Assembly (NCBI RefSeq): GCF_000003815.2 | Contig: NC_049984.1 | Span: forward strand, 9,387,952 to 9,451,951 | From: Branchiostoma floridae | Lineage: Eukaryota > Chordata > Leptocardii > Amphioxiformes > Branchiostomatidae | Direction: 5' to 3' | Length of the DNA: 64,000 bases | Notes under the pieces: model-generated | The model's database searches: none | The model's input: only the letters and a program-made list of their open reading frames with translations | Told to the model about the DNA's origin: nothing | Shown here: positions 35,401 to 45,835 of the stretch, piece after piece | Layout of the letters: the number at the start of each line of letters is the position of its first letter | How positions within the stretch are numbered: the first letter of the stretch is position 1 | Translations under genes and position numbers: made by a program

Positions 35401-36858
35401 CACCTGCGCCCAGCATTTTGAAACAACTTGAAGGCCTTTGTCCTTCGACCACTTAGACGAATGGACATCAAACAAAATGGCAGGAAATTACGTTAGCGAA
35501 TAGCCATATTGGGTGGAAGTAAACACCAACCCGCCCTGGGCACGTTCACAAAATTGTTGCTATCTCGTTACCTTTCACTTGGAACATGTGTAGGTCCACC
35601 TTTACACCAAGTAAATAAGCTTATCTATCGTGCATCATGTGCTTACCAGGGAATGATGATATCATGTTTGTATATAACCGAGCAGCAAACTGACACAAAA
35701 ACGTTATATGGATTTGAAATATAATTCTGTTTGACACGAACATCCAAGACTTAGGATTTTGCCTGATGGCATGTGTCTAATGAAAAAGGTACACAACTTC
35801 CTCTGTATCTTGAACAGAACTAACGTTGTACAAACACACAATGGAATGCAAACAATTAGGGGTTACTCAGATGCAAGACTGTTTTGAGTGTTTCCATTGT
35901 GTCATGTACAACTTTAACGTCGGTGCTTTCAGTACCCGTTAAGTGCTCGTCCTCTCATTAGGGTGGGACCTGTGAAGGGGAATCCTGAACACAAGGTTTA
36001 ACGAGTACCGATGAAGAGTATCGGTACGATAACATGGTCATAACGTCTCTGTGAGCTTCCATACGTGTTTTGTCAAACTGGATAACACGGTGAGTTATCC
36101 TAGATAACACTATTATTGAAGAACACTATGCCTTGTTTACACCATAACGCGGCTATCTCACATCACATATAAACTGCGTGACACGACTCAGTACTAAACG
36201 ATTCTGTTGTAGAATTCCTACAAGGCCGTTGTTGGGGCTACTGCCGTGGGGTACATGTTTCTCTTGCTTGACATGGCAACCAGGAAATTACTACTGTAAC
36301 ATAAAACGTTTGTTTTTACTTTGGGTATCAGTAGCCTGGACGACAGAAGACTGGGCGGACAACCATACGGACGGTTTGTCTTACACTCACTCTTTATGTA
36401 TGCCACGTTCAGAGACCCATCCGTTATTCAGGTGTTCTGAATAGCCGCTTTACGCGCGATAAAGCACGTATAGAGGAATGGCGTTGCTTCCCACGGTTGA
36501 ATAAGGAAGAACGATCGTCGTGTTTGGGACTTGCTCGTCGAAAAATTGATTCCTTGGCTTTCTGATCTTAAATCATTCCAGGCGAATCAATGATTTTGAC
36601 GTTAGCACCAAGTATTATATAGGGTATTGTAGCTAGATAGCCAAAGGATGACAATTACCTAAACGGAAAAAATGTATCGGTTGCGTGACTTTTTTGACCT
36701 TGAAGCGCTCGCTGATGAGACAAAGGCAACCCAACCTTACTCTCACTTCTTGCCCACCGAATGCTCAAAGGAACATTTCTGCACGTACCTGTGTCGAGTC
36801 CTGTGGTTAGACATAACGGAACGGAGTAGAGCAGAACAAGGAACCACCGTGCCGCCAT
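32500..36858 (-). CDS. CUB-LDLa single-pass membrane protein (gene B)
   Basis: Exons are complement of 36858-36789, 35120-34746, 33499-33365 and 32927-32500, all phase-1 joins, giving 335 residues. Exon 1 is a signal peptide (MAARWFLVLLYSVPLCLTTG). Exon 2 is a compact CUB domain with the expected cysteines (DKTIQKQCGG, DTLDIYEGD, TRCGYKLP, VTLKFNSDNSG). Exon 3 is one LDLa module (CSSVVCDGIDHCGTGEDE). Exon 4 has a membrane helix (IGILIGIAAALALASVGG) and a basic, Ser-rich tail of about 100 residues. The ATG at 36858 is favoured because the signal peptide starts there and it sits in an AAGATGGCGGC context that also reads as a YY1-type site. The architecture recalls the NETO/LRP10/LRP12 group, but with only one CUB and one LDLa. 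No enzymatic domain; ligand unknown. Confidence 0.85.
33717..33914. repeat. Fold-back element with imperfect 9-bp flanking duplication
   Basis: The termini 'tagcctccaaagcaggctct' and '...agagcctgctgtggagacta' are inverse copies. The inner arms pair through 'tcataatac' and 'gtattatga', and 'ctggccat' and 'atggccag'. Flanks 'tagaatatg' and 'gaggatatg' agree at 7 of 9 positions. It lies in the intron between gene B CUB and LDLa exons. Confidence 0.7.
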
Positions 36859-38209
36859 CTTAAACTCCAAGGCAAAAGGGCCCGTTTGTCCCAACCACCC
36901 AACCATCCGCACACTTGCTGTTCTTTATGAAATAAATGACGTGAGACTTTCCAAGGGTCGCCTGGGAGACGGAACGCAGTCCCGCCGAGCACGCGTACTT
37001 GCCTGGCGTTATTAACCCTCCAATTTATAGGTCACCAATCACGAGACGACAATAGCAACCACGGCACAAAGTTCGTGATCTGCGGAGACCCTGGGCCGTC
37101 TGTTATCATTTGCTATTCAAACAGGTGGCTTTGGTTACAGAGGTAATCCGACGGAAACCATCGAATCGGATTCCTGTTGTCCAGTGCCTAATGACTAAAT
37201 GCGAGAGGCTCATAAGAACTACTCTCCAAGCAGAGGTTAGGCTCCGGCTGTTTTTTTAGTCGTTTTTTCGGGCTTTCAATTTTGTATTGTTTCCTGAAGT
37301 CTGTAAACCAGTTAGGTTTTGACAATAAAAGATACAATACAAAATAAATAGCCCGAAAAAACGATTTAGAATCTAAAAACGTTAAAAAAAACAGCCGGAG
37401 CCTAACTTCTGCTTGGAGAGTACATAAGAACTGGCAAACAGCTTTACTGGAACAGTAACAGCACAGGCTTTAATTTGCAGCGTGCGCCTCAGAAACAGGG
37501 GTTCCTTTTACATAGGACACTTGCACATCGTTTAATACAAGTATACAGACAATCATAGCATTTGACCCACATGCACAATGACTTTGGACACTACACGGAC
37601 ATTTTTCTGCTGTTCAAACCACTGCTGTGATACAGATTTTGCAAATGTTACTGAAGTTGGGATATGTGCATTCATGTATGGACAAGAAAATGAAAGACAA
37701 CCCAGACAAAGCTACACAGTATAGGTTTATTTATTGTTTTTTTTTTTAAATTCTTTTATCGCCACCTCCAGCCTTCTAATTTCAGAGTAATTTCTGGGTA
37801 GCGAATAAGTCCTGACATGTTGAGATAACATTTGTGGACAAAAAATATGATATGTCATTTATGACATTGTTAATCAATACTGCATTTTGCTGTTTGTTAC
37901 ATTGCTGACAGGAAGTACAATTACATTGTACAAGAAGCCATGACAATCTTATCATAAACAGAGATGGAATTGAAAAAAAAATTAAGTATAGATGGCAGAT
38001 GACATTCTTTTTGAACCAATGAAGCAAGAGCATCTAAAAGATACTAGTATTATAAAATCATAATATTCTATAATCTTATATCATAAGACAATGCAGAAGC
38101 ACAACCTTAAACCAGACTATCAGCTGACTCTTTCCAGTGGATAAAATGCACAGCCTTTATGGCAAAAGTGAAATTGATTTTATCTTCAGCACAGCATGAC
38201 TTGACAGAA
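36859..38209. other. Spacer between gene B and BPHL
   Basis: It holds the gene B promoter, the MULE-like element at 37220-37422 and, at the far end, a 'tttatt' (about 37726, AATAAA on the minus strand) that could be the BPHL poly(A) signal. No gene seen. Confidence 0.5.
37220..37422. repeat. MULE-like MITE with perfect 9-bp target-site duplication
   Basis: The long terminal inverted repeats start 'tactctccaagcagaggtta' and end '...ttctgcttggagagta'. Pairing continues through 'ggctccggctgttttttt' and 'cgttttttcgggct'. The direct repeat 'cataagaac' flanks both sides (37211-37219 and 37423-37431). A 9-bp duplication is the mark of Mutator-like elements. Confidence 0.85.
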
Positions 38210-41200
38210 TTATGACTCCATCAGGAAATCTTCCATCAGCCTGTTGAACTCGTCAGCATACCGGAGGTGGATGTTGTGTTTCCCATCCGGAAAATCATAT
38301 CTCCTGTAGGAAAATAAGTCAGAAGTGAGGATCATCTTCACTTGTGGTATCAAAAAAAAAATGTCATTCTTGAAACAAAAGAATACATAAAGATACAACT
38401 CTTGACTGAAGTCCCTTACCTAGACCCTTTAATATGTTCCTGTAGGTAGTCAGGATGAACACCAGGAACTATGGGGTCCTTGACACCATGTAAGATGAAG
38501 GTGGGGCAGGTCACCTGACTAGCCTCTGTCTTACAGATGTCACCATTCCTCTGCTGGAGGAACCTACAAAATAGATATGATAAACACATCTGATAGGTTC
38601 AAAAATAGGGAAAGCTACAGCATTAAGTCTTTTCAGACCTGCTCAGAAACTGCTACAATTTACACTCATGAAAAGTATGAGGATCAATGGCTACTGCTGT
38701 CACAAATTAATCAGAAAAGCTGAGAAGAGAGTTCTTCAAATAATACCACATATGTATTATGATTTTTTTGCTTTGTGTTATTCGATCCGTAGAACAAGAG
38801 TTATCTTTTGTGCAAAATATCTAACCGTACTCACTGTGTGATTCCTTCAATCCAGCGCTCCCATGTCTTGCGGAAGTACTCCTCTCCATACATATTGATC
38901 ATGGGTGCTCGCATCCTTTCACTCCAGTTACTGATGTCTCTTGTTGCTATTGACAGAAAAATAACACACTCTAAAACCTATCACTGCAACTCAAAACAAA
39001 CTACATGTACCTCCAGTGAATCATATTTGTCTGAGAGACTAAGCATACACCTATTTTTTTATTAAACATTGAAGATGACCTCAGGGAGAATGTAAGATTA
39101 ATTTTTCCCAAAAATACAGTTATTGTGCAATTTTCTAGGATCATCACACACACACACACACACACAAACCACACACACATAGAGAGAAAGATAGAGAGAA
39201 TTGGAGGAGAGAGACTACTATATCTAAAGAAGACACATACTAGTACACAGACAAGCTTTTTCACCATACCACTATTTCAAGCATAGTTATTATAATAACT
39301 ATGCTTGAAATAGTGGTATGGTGAAAAAGCTTGTCTGTGTACTAGGCATGATATTATCATTTTGCCTCTGGAAATCTGTTTATTCAATTTACCTTCATAC
39401 ATCCCACAGTCTTCCTCAGTGACAAAGGCATTTCCTCCCCAGATGACCATCTTCCTGACCAGCTGTGGGTAGGTACCGGCCAGGATGATGGCTGTGATAG
39501 CTCCATCACTCCAGCCAGCCAGAGAGAACTTATCAAAACCTATTTTCTGCAAATAGACACATGAAAAAACATCATAACATTATCTCTAATACTAGTAATA
39601 ACTGAAAATATTTGTAAGATTGCTAATGTTTATAAACTTACTTATGGGGTAACACACCAGGTTTGTCCTGAATAGTACAAGCTGCATATCCAGATTCACT
39701 CACATGGGAATGGAGCCCTACTCTTGTTCATGAAGTCTGGCGGGCTCTTTCACATGCTCAAAGTGTGGCTCTCATCAAACATGGGACCTCCATTTCATGT
39801 CTTATCCGTGGGACGACTTCTTTTTGGACAATCAGAACATTTCTTCTTTTCAGTTTTCCTTGTTATGAGATCAAAATGGTTGCATTTGTCTGTAGTTATG
39901 CAAATTGTATCAGTAATAAAGCAAATTACAGTGTATATTATGTTGCATGGTTGGAAATCTATTCAAAGTCAATACGGACTGCTCTTTCACTTTTACATGG
40001 AAAAATGTTCGCTGTGGTTTTAAGTTTGCGGTGAAGGGGCCATCTGGAAAACCGCCAACATTAAATTGCCACAAATATTTCAGCATCTACAGTAATTTCA
40101 AACCCTCCATCCACCTGCATGAGAGCTGCAGCATCAGCAGCATCCTGGTGGAAGAAGTTTATATCAAACTGTCTGTCTGGAGGGCGGGACTTGCCGTATC
40201 CACGCGGGTCCCACCCGACAACCGTCAGCTTCTGCCTGTCCAACTTCTCCAGCTGAGGCGTAAAGTCAGTTATGGTAGAGCCTGTGGACAAGAGAAGAAA
40301 ATTAGAATGTTGTAAAGTAACCTATTTTAAAAATGTATCTGTTTGATTTCAGATCAATGATTTGAGTTCACAATGATATTTGAATAGTAACATACATTCA
40401 CATAATTCCACCCGGTGCCATTATACCGCCACCTCAAAAAACGTTGTTACTCAGTATAGAGGCCTTCTCAAGATTGTCTTCAACACGTAAACATCTGAAT
40501 TGTATTACATTTAGGATATTTAACATTCGGTGTTCAAGACAATCTTGGGAAGACCTCTATACTGACGTTTTTTGAGGTGGTGGTATTATGGCACCTGGTG
40601 GAATTATGATTGTCAATGTTACAAATAGAATGTATTGTTTATCAACTTTCTGGAAGACGAGATTCCCCCACACTACCTAGTGCCCCTGGCATCAGCAGTA
40701 CTGGATGGTCCCCTGTCCCCACCTTGGCATAGTTGATGTTGACACCATTCACTTCTACCTTCTGATGTGGGATGCTGAAAATATTGCAAATGCAACACGT
40801 GAAATTTCTCACTTCCAAATTCAGAACACTTGTCACGATTTCTGCATAGGTCTTCAGTGTAAGGGCTATCCAACCCACTAGAACAAATTATATATACGTC
40901 TGACAACATCTCAGAAGTCAGATAATTTCTTGTATAAATGAGTCCCAGGCCGTCCAAATATAGAGTAGAGTATAGCGCCCTATGTGAGGTCACAACAAAC
41001 GTAAACCTCTATATCACCAGTCACAGGCTGTGTGCATGTTAAGCTGGAGTTAAACTTGAGCTGTTAAACGTTAAATGTATGCCATGGATGATACTTATGA
41101 ACTTGAAGGAAACGGACTTGAAATTGTGCACCTTTCTGCAGAAGTTGAGGCCTTGGCTACGTGTCGTAAGATCAGTTTAAGACGATTAGAAGCGCTGGCA

Positions 41201-41226
41201 AGCCTGCTAAACACAACAGTGGACAT
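38210..41226 (-). CDS. BPHL: BPHL: alpha/beta hydrolase, valacyclovir hydrolase-like, mitochondrial
   Basis: Seven exons, complement of 41226-41132, 40774-40677, 40281-40115, 39546-39393, 38946-38835, 38563-38420 and 38303-38210, join in phase to 287 residues; vertebrate BPHL has about 291. The family hydrolyses alpha-amino-acid esters, including valacyclovir. Exon 1 encodes an Arg/Ser-rich N-terminus (MSTVVFSRLASASNRLKL) that fits a mitochondrial targeting peptide. The catalytic triad is visible: Ser133 in the nucleophile elbow GWSDG, Asp238 in GVKDPIVP and His266 in GKHNIHLRYADE. The oxyanion and strand regions VVGWDPRGYGKSRPPDR and KMVIWGGNA match the family closely. The start codon was chosen by splice phase (AG|C) and the targeting-peptide composition. 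It is head-to-head with SNRPB across 284 bp. Its introns hold three repeat structures, including a perfect palindrome. Confidence 0.93.
39145..39180. repeat. (CA)n microsatellite
   Basis: A CA run of about 10 units followed by an interrupted CA stretch, in BPHL intron 4. Confidence 0.85.
39240..39345. repeat. Perfect 106-bp palindrome without spacer
   Basis: The arms 39240-39292 and 39293-39345 are exact reverse complements over all 53 positions. The left arm starts 'ctagtacacagacaag' and the right arm ends 'cttgtctgtgtactag'. The next bases outward do not pair. It lies in BPHL intron 4, 47 bp from exon 4. Confidence 0.97.
40402..40607. repeat. Fold-back MITE in BPHL intron 2
   Basis: The ends are 'ataattccacc' and 'ggtggaattat'. 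Arms of about 85 bp pair imperfectly, with perfect blocks 'cacctcaaaaaacg' and 'cagtatagagg' and the block 'caagattgtctt'. Loop about 35 bp. Confidence 0.75.
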
Positions 41227-41510
41227 CTCTGGGCTTCCAACGGTTGTCTAACTTGTCTATGTAATAAAATCAAACCAAGGAAAACAGGCAAAGTGTTGAC
41301 AAAGCTTAGTTTCTTGCAAACTTGTCCAGGGGTACGTAACCCCGTTTCACCTTTCACCTTCGACCTGCAAAGTATAAGAGGTGCGCATGCGCAACGTCAT
41401 ACCCGCGTTGGGTCGCCATCTTTGAATTTTTTCTCCAGACCGGCTCCAGGCTGGTCGTGAATTTTTCTGATTTCCATCCGTGAGCATCGGCCTCCACACA
41501 ACCAGCAAAC
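41227..41510. promoter_or_regulatory. Bidirectional promoter of BPHL (-) and SNRPB (+), with NRF-1-type site
   Basis: Only 284 bp separate the two start codons. It contains the perfect palindrome TGCGCATGCGCA (41382-41393), which fits the NRF-1 consensus YGCGCAYGCGCR. A CGTCA half-site follows at 41395. A 'tcgccatctttg' YY1-like word lies near 41412. The transcription start sites are not shown by the sequence. Confidence 0.65.
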
Positions 41511-44500
41511 ATGGTGAGACACTTCATACATGTTCTGATATGGTTTTAGTATATGTTGATAGCTAAATTTGTAAGATATTGTGACTTGTTATGAATGTAC
41601 ACGCCAGGGATCATGTGTATGCAGCAGTGTCTTGAACAAAGCGCTTGGCGCGATTCAGAGCTTCTGTTGAAGGAATCGTTGTTTATCATATTTGCAAGAA
41701 ACTCTTCGCTTGTAACGCATGTAGAAACATGAATGTCGATTTCAGAATTTCTGTAATTGATTCTGTAATGTAATTAATGCGGCAGTGAATGAAGGAAAAA
41801 TAATCTGTCCTGACTGCCCCCCTCCCCAGAAATTATGATAAACTCAACAAGTATACATTTTACAAGAATTATGCAGCTGTTGATGCTGCTTAAGAATCCT
41901 TGTCTTTGCTCGATGTTTAGGTTGGTTGTATTCCCGATTTCAAACCAGAACCAGTGGTGTAAACTGTGTGTTTGGCATTCCTCCATAATTTGTATTGTCT
42001 GTTTATACAATTTATACTCAAAGATGATATGATAAAAACCATACTTGCACATATGAAACAAAACAGATTTGCCCATATAACGTACATTCTACTCATAAAT
42101 CTAATGTTAACTCTTCCAGGTGGTGGGCAAGAGCTCCAAGATGCAGGCGCACCTGAACTACAGGATGCGGGTGACCCTGCAAGACAGCCGTGTTTTTATT
42201 GGCACCTTCAAGGCCTTTGACAAACACATGAACCTCATCCTGGGTACGTTTTGGAATCAATGATTGATTAAGCCCAATAAGTCGAAAAGTGACTCATGAC
42301 TCATGTACAGGTTCAGACTTTATTTAGCACTTTTGACTTGTAAAATGTATATATTTGTCTTGCTATAATTTTGGTTTGGTCAATGTACATGTTGCAATCA
42401 TGACTAAATCATAAATCAAATCAATATATGACCATAAATCACCTGGAAATGATAAATTACAACTGTTCTTGATTCCTTCGCCAGTTGACTGCGATGAGTT
42501 CCGTAAGATCCGCCCTAAGAGCCAGAAGCAGGAGGAGCGAGAGGAGAAGCGAGTGCTGGGCCTGGTGTTGCTGAGAGGAGAGAACATCGTGTCCATGACT
42601 GTGGAGGGCCCACCTCCTGCTGATGTAAGTCTGCTACATCTACATCTACACTACATCATTGGGCAAAGTCCCTCACGTGGCATTACGCCTAGGGAGTGAG
42701 ATGACCTAGCATAACCGGTGGTGGTGGTTTCAAACAAACTGGTGAAATGAAAAGGAAATAGAGGAAGTGCAGTGCTGTACATTGTGGCTTGTTAGTTAAA
42801 GGCATTGGTCCTACAGCTGGGCAGAGCTGGGGTAGTGGTAGTGCTTGGCTACCCCAGCTTTAAATTGCTCTATGGAAGTTCTGATCCATTTACCACTTTA
42901 TGGGACTTCTGATCCATTTACCATTTTATTTGCTTCAATTTTCTTAGTTTGAAAGTGGGGTAACTTGGGAATGAAGATGATCAATATTTAAAGTCTGTAT
43001 AAAAGACGATCGAAAGAGACATTGGTCTGTCAGGGCTTTAGTCAACCATGAAGGATAGGTTGTGCTGGAAAATCTTTATCTATGGTACCTCACCAGAACA
43101 TTTGGGATGCATTGTGATTATTATGATGAAAAAAGTTGAACATTGAATCTCTATTTGTTTTCCCTCCAGGAGGGAGTGGCTCGTGTGCCAATTCCAGGTG
43201 CTGGACCTGGACCAGGTATGGGGAGAGCAGCCGGCAGGGGAGTGGCAAATGTTGCAGGCCCATCTGCACCTGCAGGTATGATACATGTACTACAGATATC
43301 ATACATGAGGGATAGTACAAGTTACATTCAGCGCTCGAAATACCTTTTTCTGCATACCTGGTTCAGGTAACATTGAATATTATCTGCACCTTCTCAATTT
43401 AGGAAGTATGGATCATACTAAAACTGTTCAGGAACCATTGATATTTTTTTCTTTTAAACTTTATAGGTAACATTCAATACAGCTAATAACGATCCATATA
43501 CACCTACGTCATATGAGATTGATGTATAAAACCCAGTACATGGACCAGCGCAGGTTAGGTGCAGGTAGACACTAAAAATATACCTGCACAGCTCCAATTT
43601 TACCTGCACTAACCTGCATATGCAGGTGGTATTTCGAGCCCTGCACATGCTTCAGCATATTAAGGATGGGATAGATTCCTTGAAAGATTTGTTTTGACGT
43701 AATTTTTTGCCATGGAAACAAAAGTATCTAATGTTACATAGCTAAGTTGAATTACCAGTCCTGTCTAGATTCTCACATACCCTGGTGTTGTTGCAGGTCT
43801 GGCTGGCCCAGTCCGGGGAGTGGGCGGCCCATCGCAGCAGGTCATGACCCCACAGGGCCGAGCAGCAGTGTCTGCACCCCCACAGCAGTACCAGAGACCA
43901 CCAGGTCCTCCCCCTGGTGCAAGAGGACCCCCAGGAGGTATGTTTCAAACTCCTTCGTAGACCTCTTTGAATACAATTACAATTTCAGTCTGTGGAAGAG
44001 TTTTTTTCTGAAGCTAAGGGTTGACTCCATATACCTAGATGTAAAATGTAGCTTATTATTGGCTTTGTCCACAAAATTTCTTTTATTGCTCTACCTTGTT
44101 ATTATTGCTATTGTGTTTTTTTTAGAGAGAGACACTAGCCTGATAAATACTTTACAAAAGTTAAGTTCAAGATACTTACAAGGATTGTTTTCATCAAACT
44201 TCTGTTTTGGCTAGTGACTGAGTGTGGCTGTTTCTAAGAATGAACTTTTCTGCTCCCCTGACAACAGGTCCCCCCAGGATGATGGGCCCCCCTCCAGGCA
44301 TGGGAGGCAGGGGGATGCCACCAGGCATGCCCATGGGAATGCCCCCACCCGGTATGAGACCAGGCATGAGACCAGGTGGCCCTCCTCCAGGCATGATGAG
44401 AGGTAAGGATTATTTTGTGGATAGTAAATGACCTATAGTATACTCGATATTTATGTTTGTCTTTTATTTACACAAGTAGCCTCTGTGGTTTTTAGAGGAC

Positions 44501-44650
44501 TCAATGAAAACTGCAATGGGATCAAGCAATGTTTAAACTGAATTGTGCTTGCAAGTTTTCTTTGTTGTTTTGATTTGTACTTGACTGGTATTTATATTTT
44601 TGTCCACAGGACCCCCACCTCCTGGCATGAGACCACCACCTCGGCAGTGA
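41511..44650 (+). CDS. SNRPB: SNRPB: small nuclear ribonucleoprotein B/B' (SmB)
   Basis: Seven coding exons (41511-41513, 42120-42243, 42485-42624, 43170-43275, 43797-43937, 44268-44402 and 44610-44650) encode 229 residues. SmB is a core protein of the heptameric Sm ring on U1, U2, U4 and U5 snRNAs, in the nucleus. The first exon carries only the ATG, followed directly by the donor GTGAG. The Sm1 motif ([20 protein letters not shown], residues 16-35) and the Sm2 motif ([17 protein letters not shown]) are intact. The tail has [20 protein letters not shown], almost identical to vertebrate SmB, and ends in proline-rich PPPGMR-type repeats that bind GYF and WW domains. The orthologue is unmistakable. 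AATAAA signals lie at 44721 and 44782. Confidence 0.97.
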
Positions 44651-45835
44651 TAGAAGTAACTTTTTACAGGGACTAGATGCCAACATTTTGTAGACTGGTA
44701 GATTTGGGAGCCTTGCGATGAATAAACAACACATATTGTAAACATTCCTGTCGTGAGGCATCGTGTACATGTGCAAGTGTCAATAAAACCTTGTGAGATA
44801 CAACCTTGCTTGGAGCAAGGCTATAAACATTATGGGTTAAGTATTGTTTATCAGTTAACAGGAATCTTTGAACATGATTTGTTTGGTAAAGCTGAAACAA
44901 ACTTAAACCATAGTCGAGATCTAGTATTGACGAATTGGCAGCAAGTATGATACATCCCAAAAAATTCCTAAGGATAGTTTTTTTTTACTTTTGTCTTTTG
45001 TTTCTGGTTTCATATGAAATGGTGACAGGAAGAGCCATTAAAAATCAGTGCTAGATTAAAACATGTAAAAACATTGATACTTTTGAGGGATGTTTTACAT
45101 TGTACATTTTGTGTTGTATCACATAGTTAGATTTCTCATGGAAAATAAATGGGATGGATTTGTAAAAGTTTTTGTCTTCAATTGCATTCTAATTCTCATC
45201 TCTACATTATCAAGGAAAGGTAGTCTGATATGACACTAGTATTTACATCTACCACAACACTACATTGTTTTCCTGGTAGGTAAAAACATATTTTTTTGCT
45301 GTTTTTGTGTTCTTTTTCTGTCTTATTCCACCATTAGCCAATCTGAGCTTAGTTCAGATATTTGCTGTTATTGTAAAACATTTTTTGCTGCTACCCAGTT
45401 CTTACAGGGCAAGCCATATGGTATAGTATAACTCGGTCCACAAAACGTAGATGTAGTTTTTGCACACCTATATTGTATTGGGCGAGCCTGATGTATATTG
45501 ATGGTATAGTATTGTGAGTACCTTGACAAAGACTATAGGGAAAACATTGCATTTTTGCAAAGATGTTGCCTTTCTAGTTTATTGATGAACACATTGACAC
45601 ATGGCTGAAGTGTAGATTTACTGTATCTTCCAGTTCAATTACACAATCTCTTACTGACAGAAGCACATCACTTTCTGCATTACAGTGATGTGCCACACTC
45701 AAAGAAGTCTCAAAATCAACATAAAAGCATCAGTGATTTATAATAGTACTGGAGATGGTTAATAGTTTTGGATAGTGTCATGCCTTTGACTAATTTCAAA
45801 TTTCTCAGAAGTAAATCTCTGGGAAACTGCCACAG
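44651..45835. other. Shared 3' region of convergent SNRPB and AP4B1
   Basis: Non-coding, AT-rich. It holds SNRPB poly(A) signals at 44721 and 44782 and a 'tttatt' at 45578 (AATAAA on the minus strand) that could serve AP4B1. Confidence 0.6.

Noticed and set aside
44194-44394. Minus-strand Pro/Gly-rich frame ([12 protein letters not shown])
   Set aside because: It is the antisense shadow of the proline-rich SmB tail.
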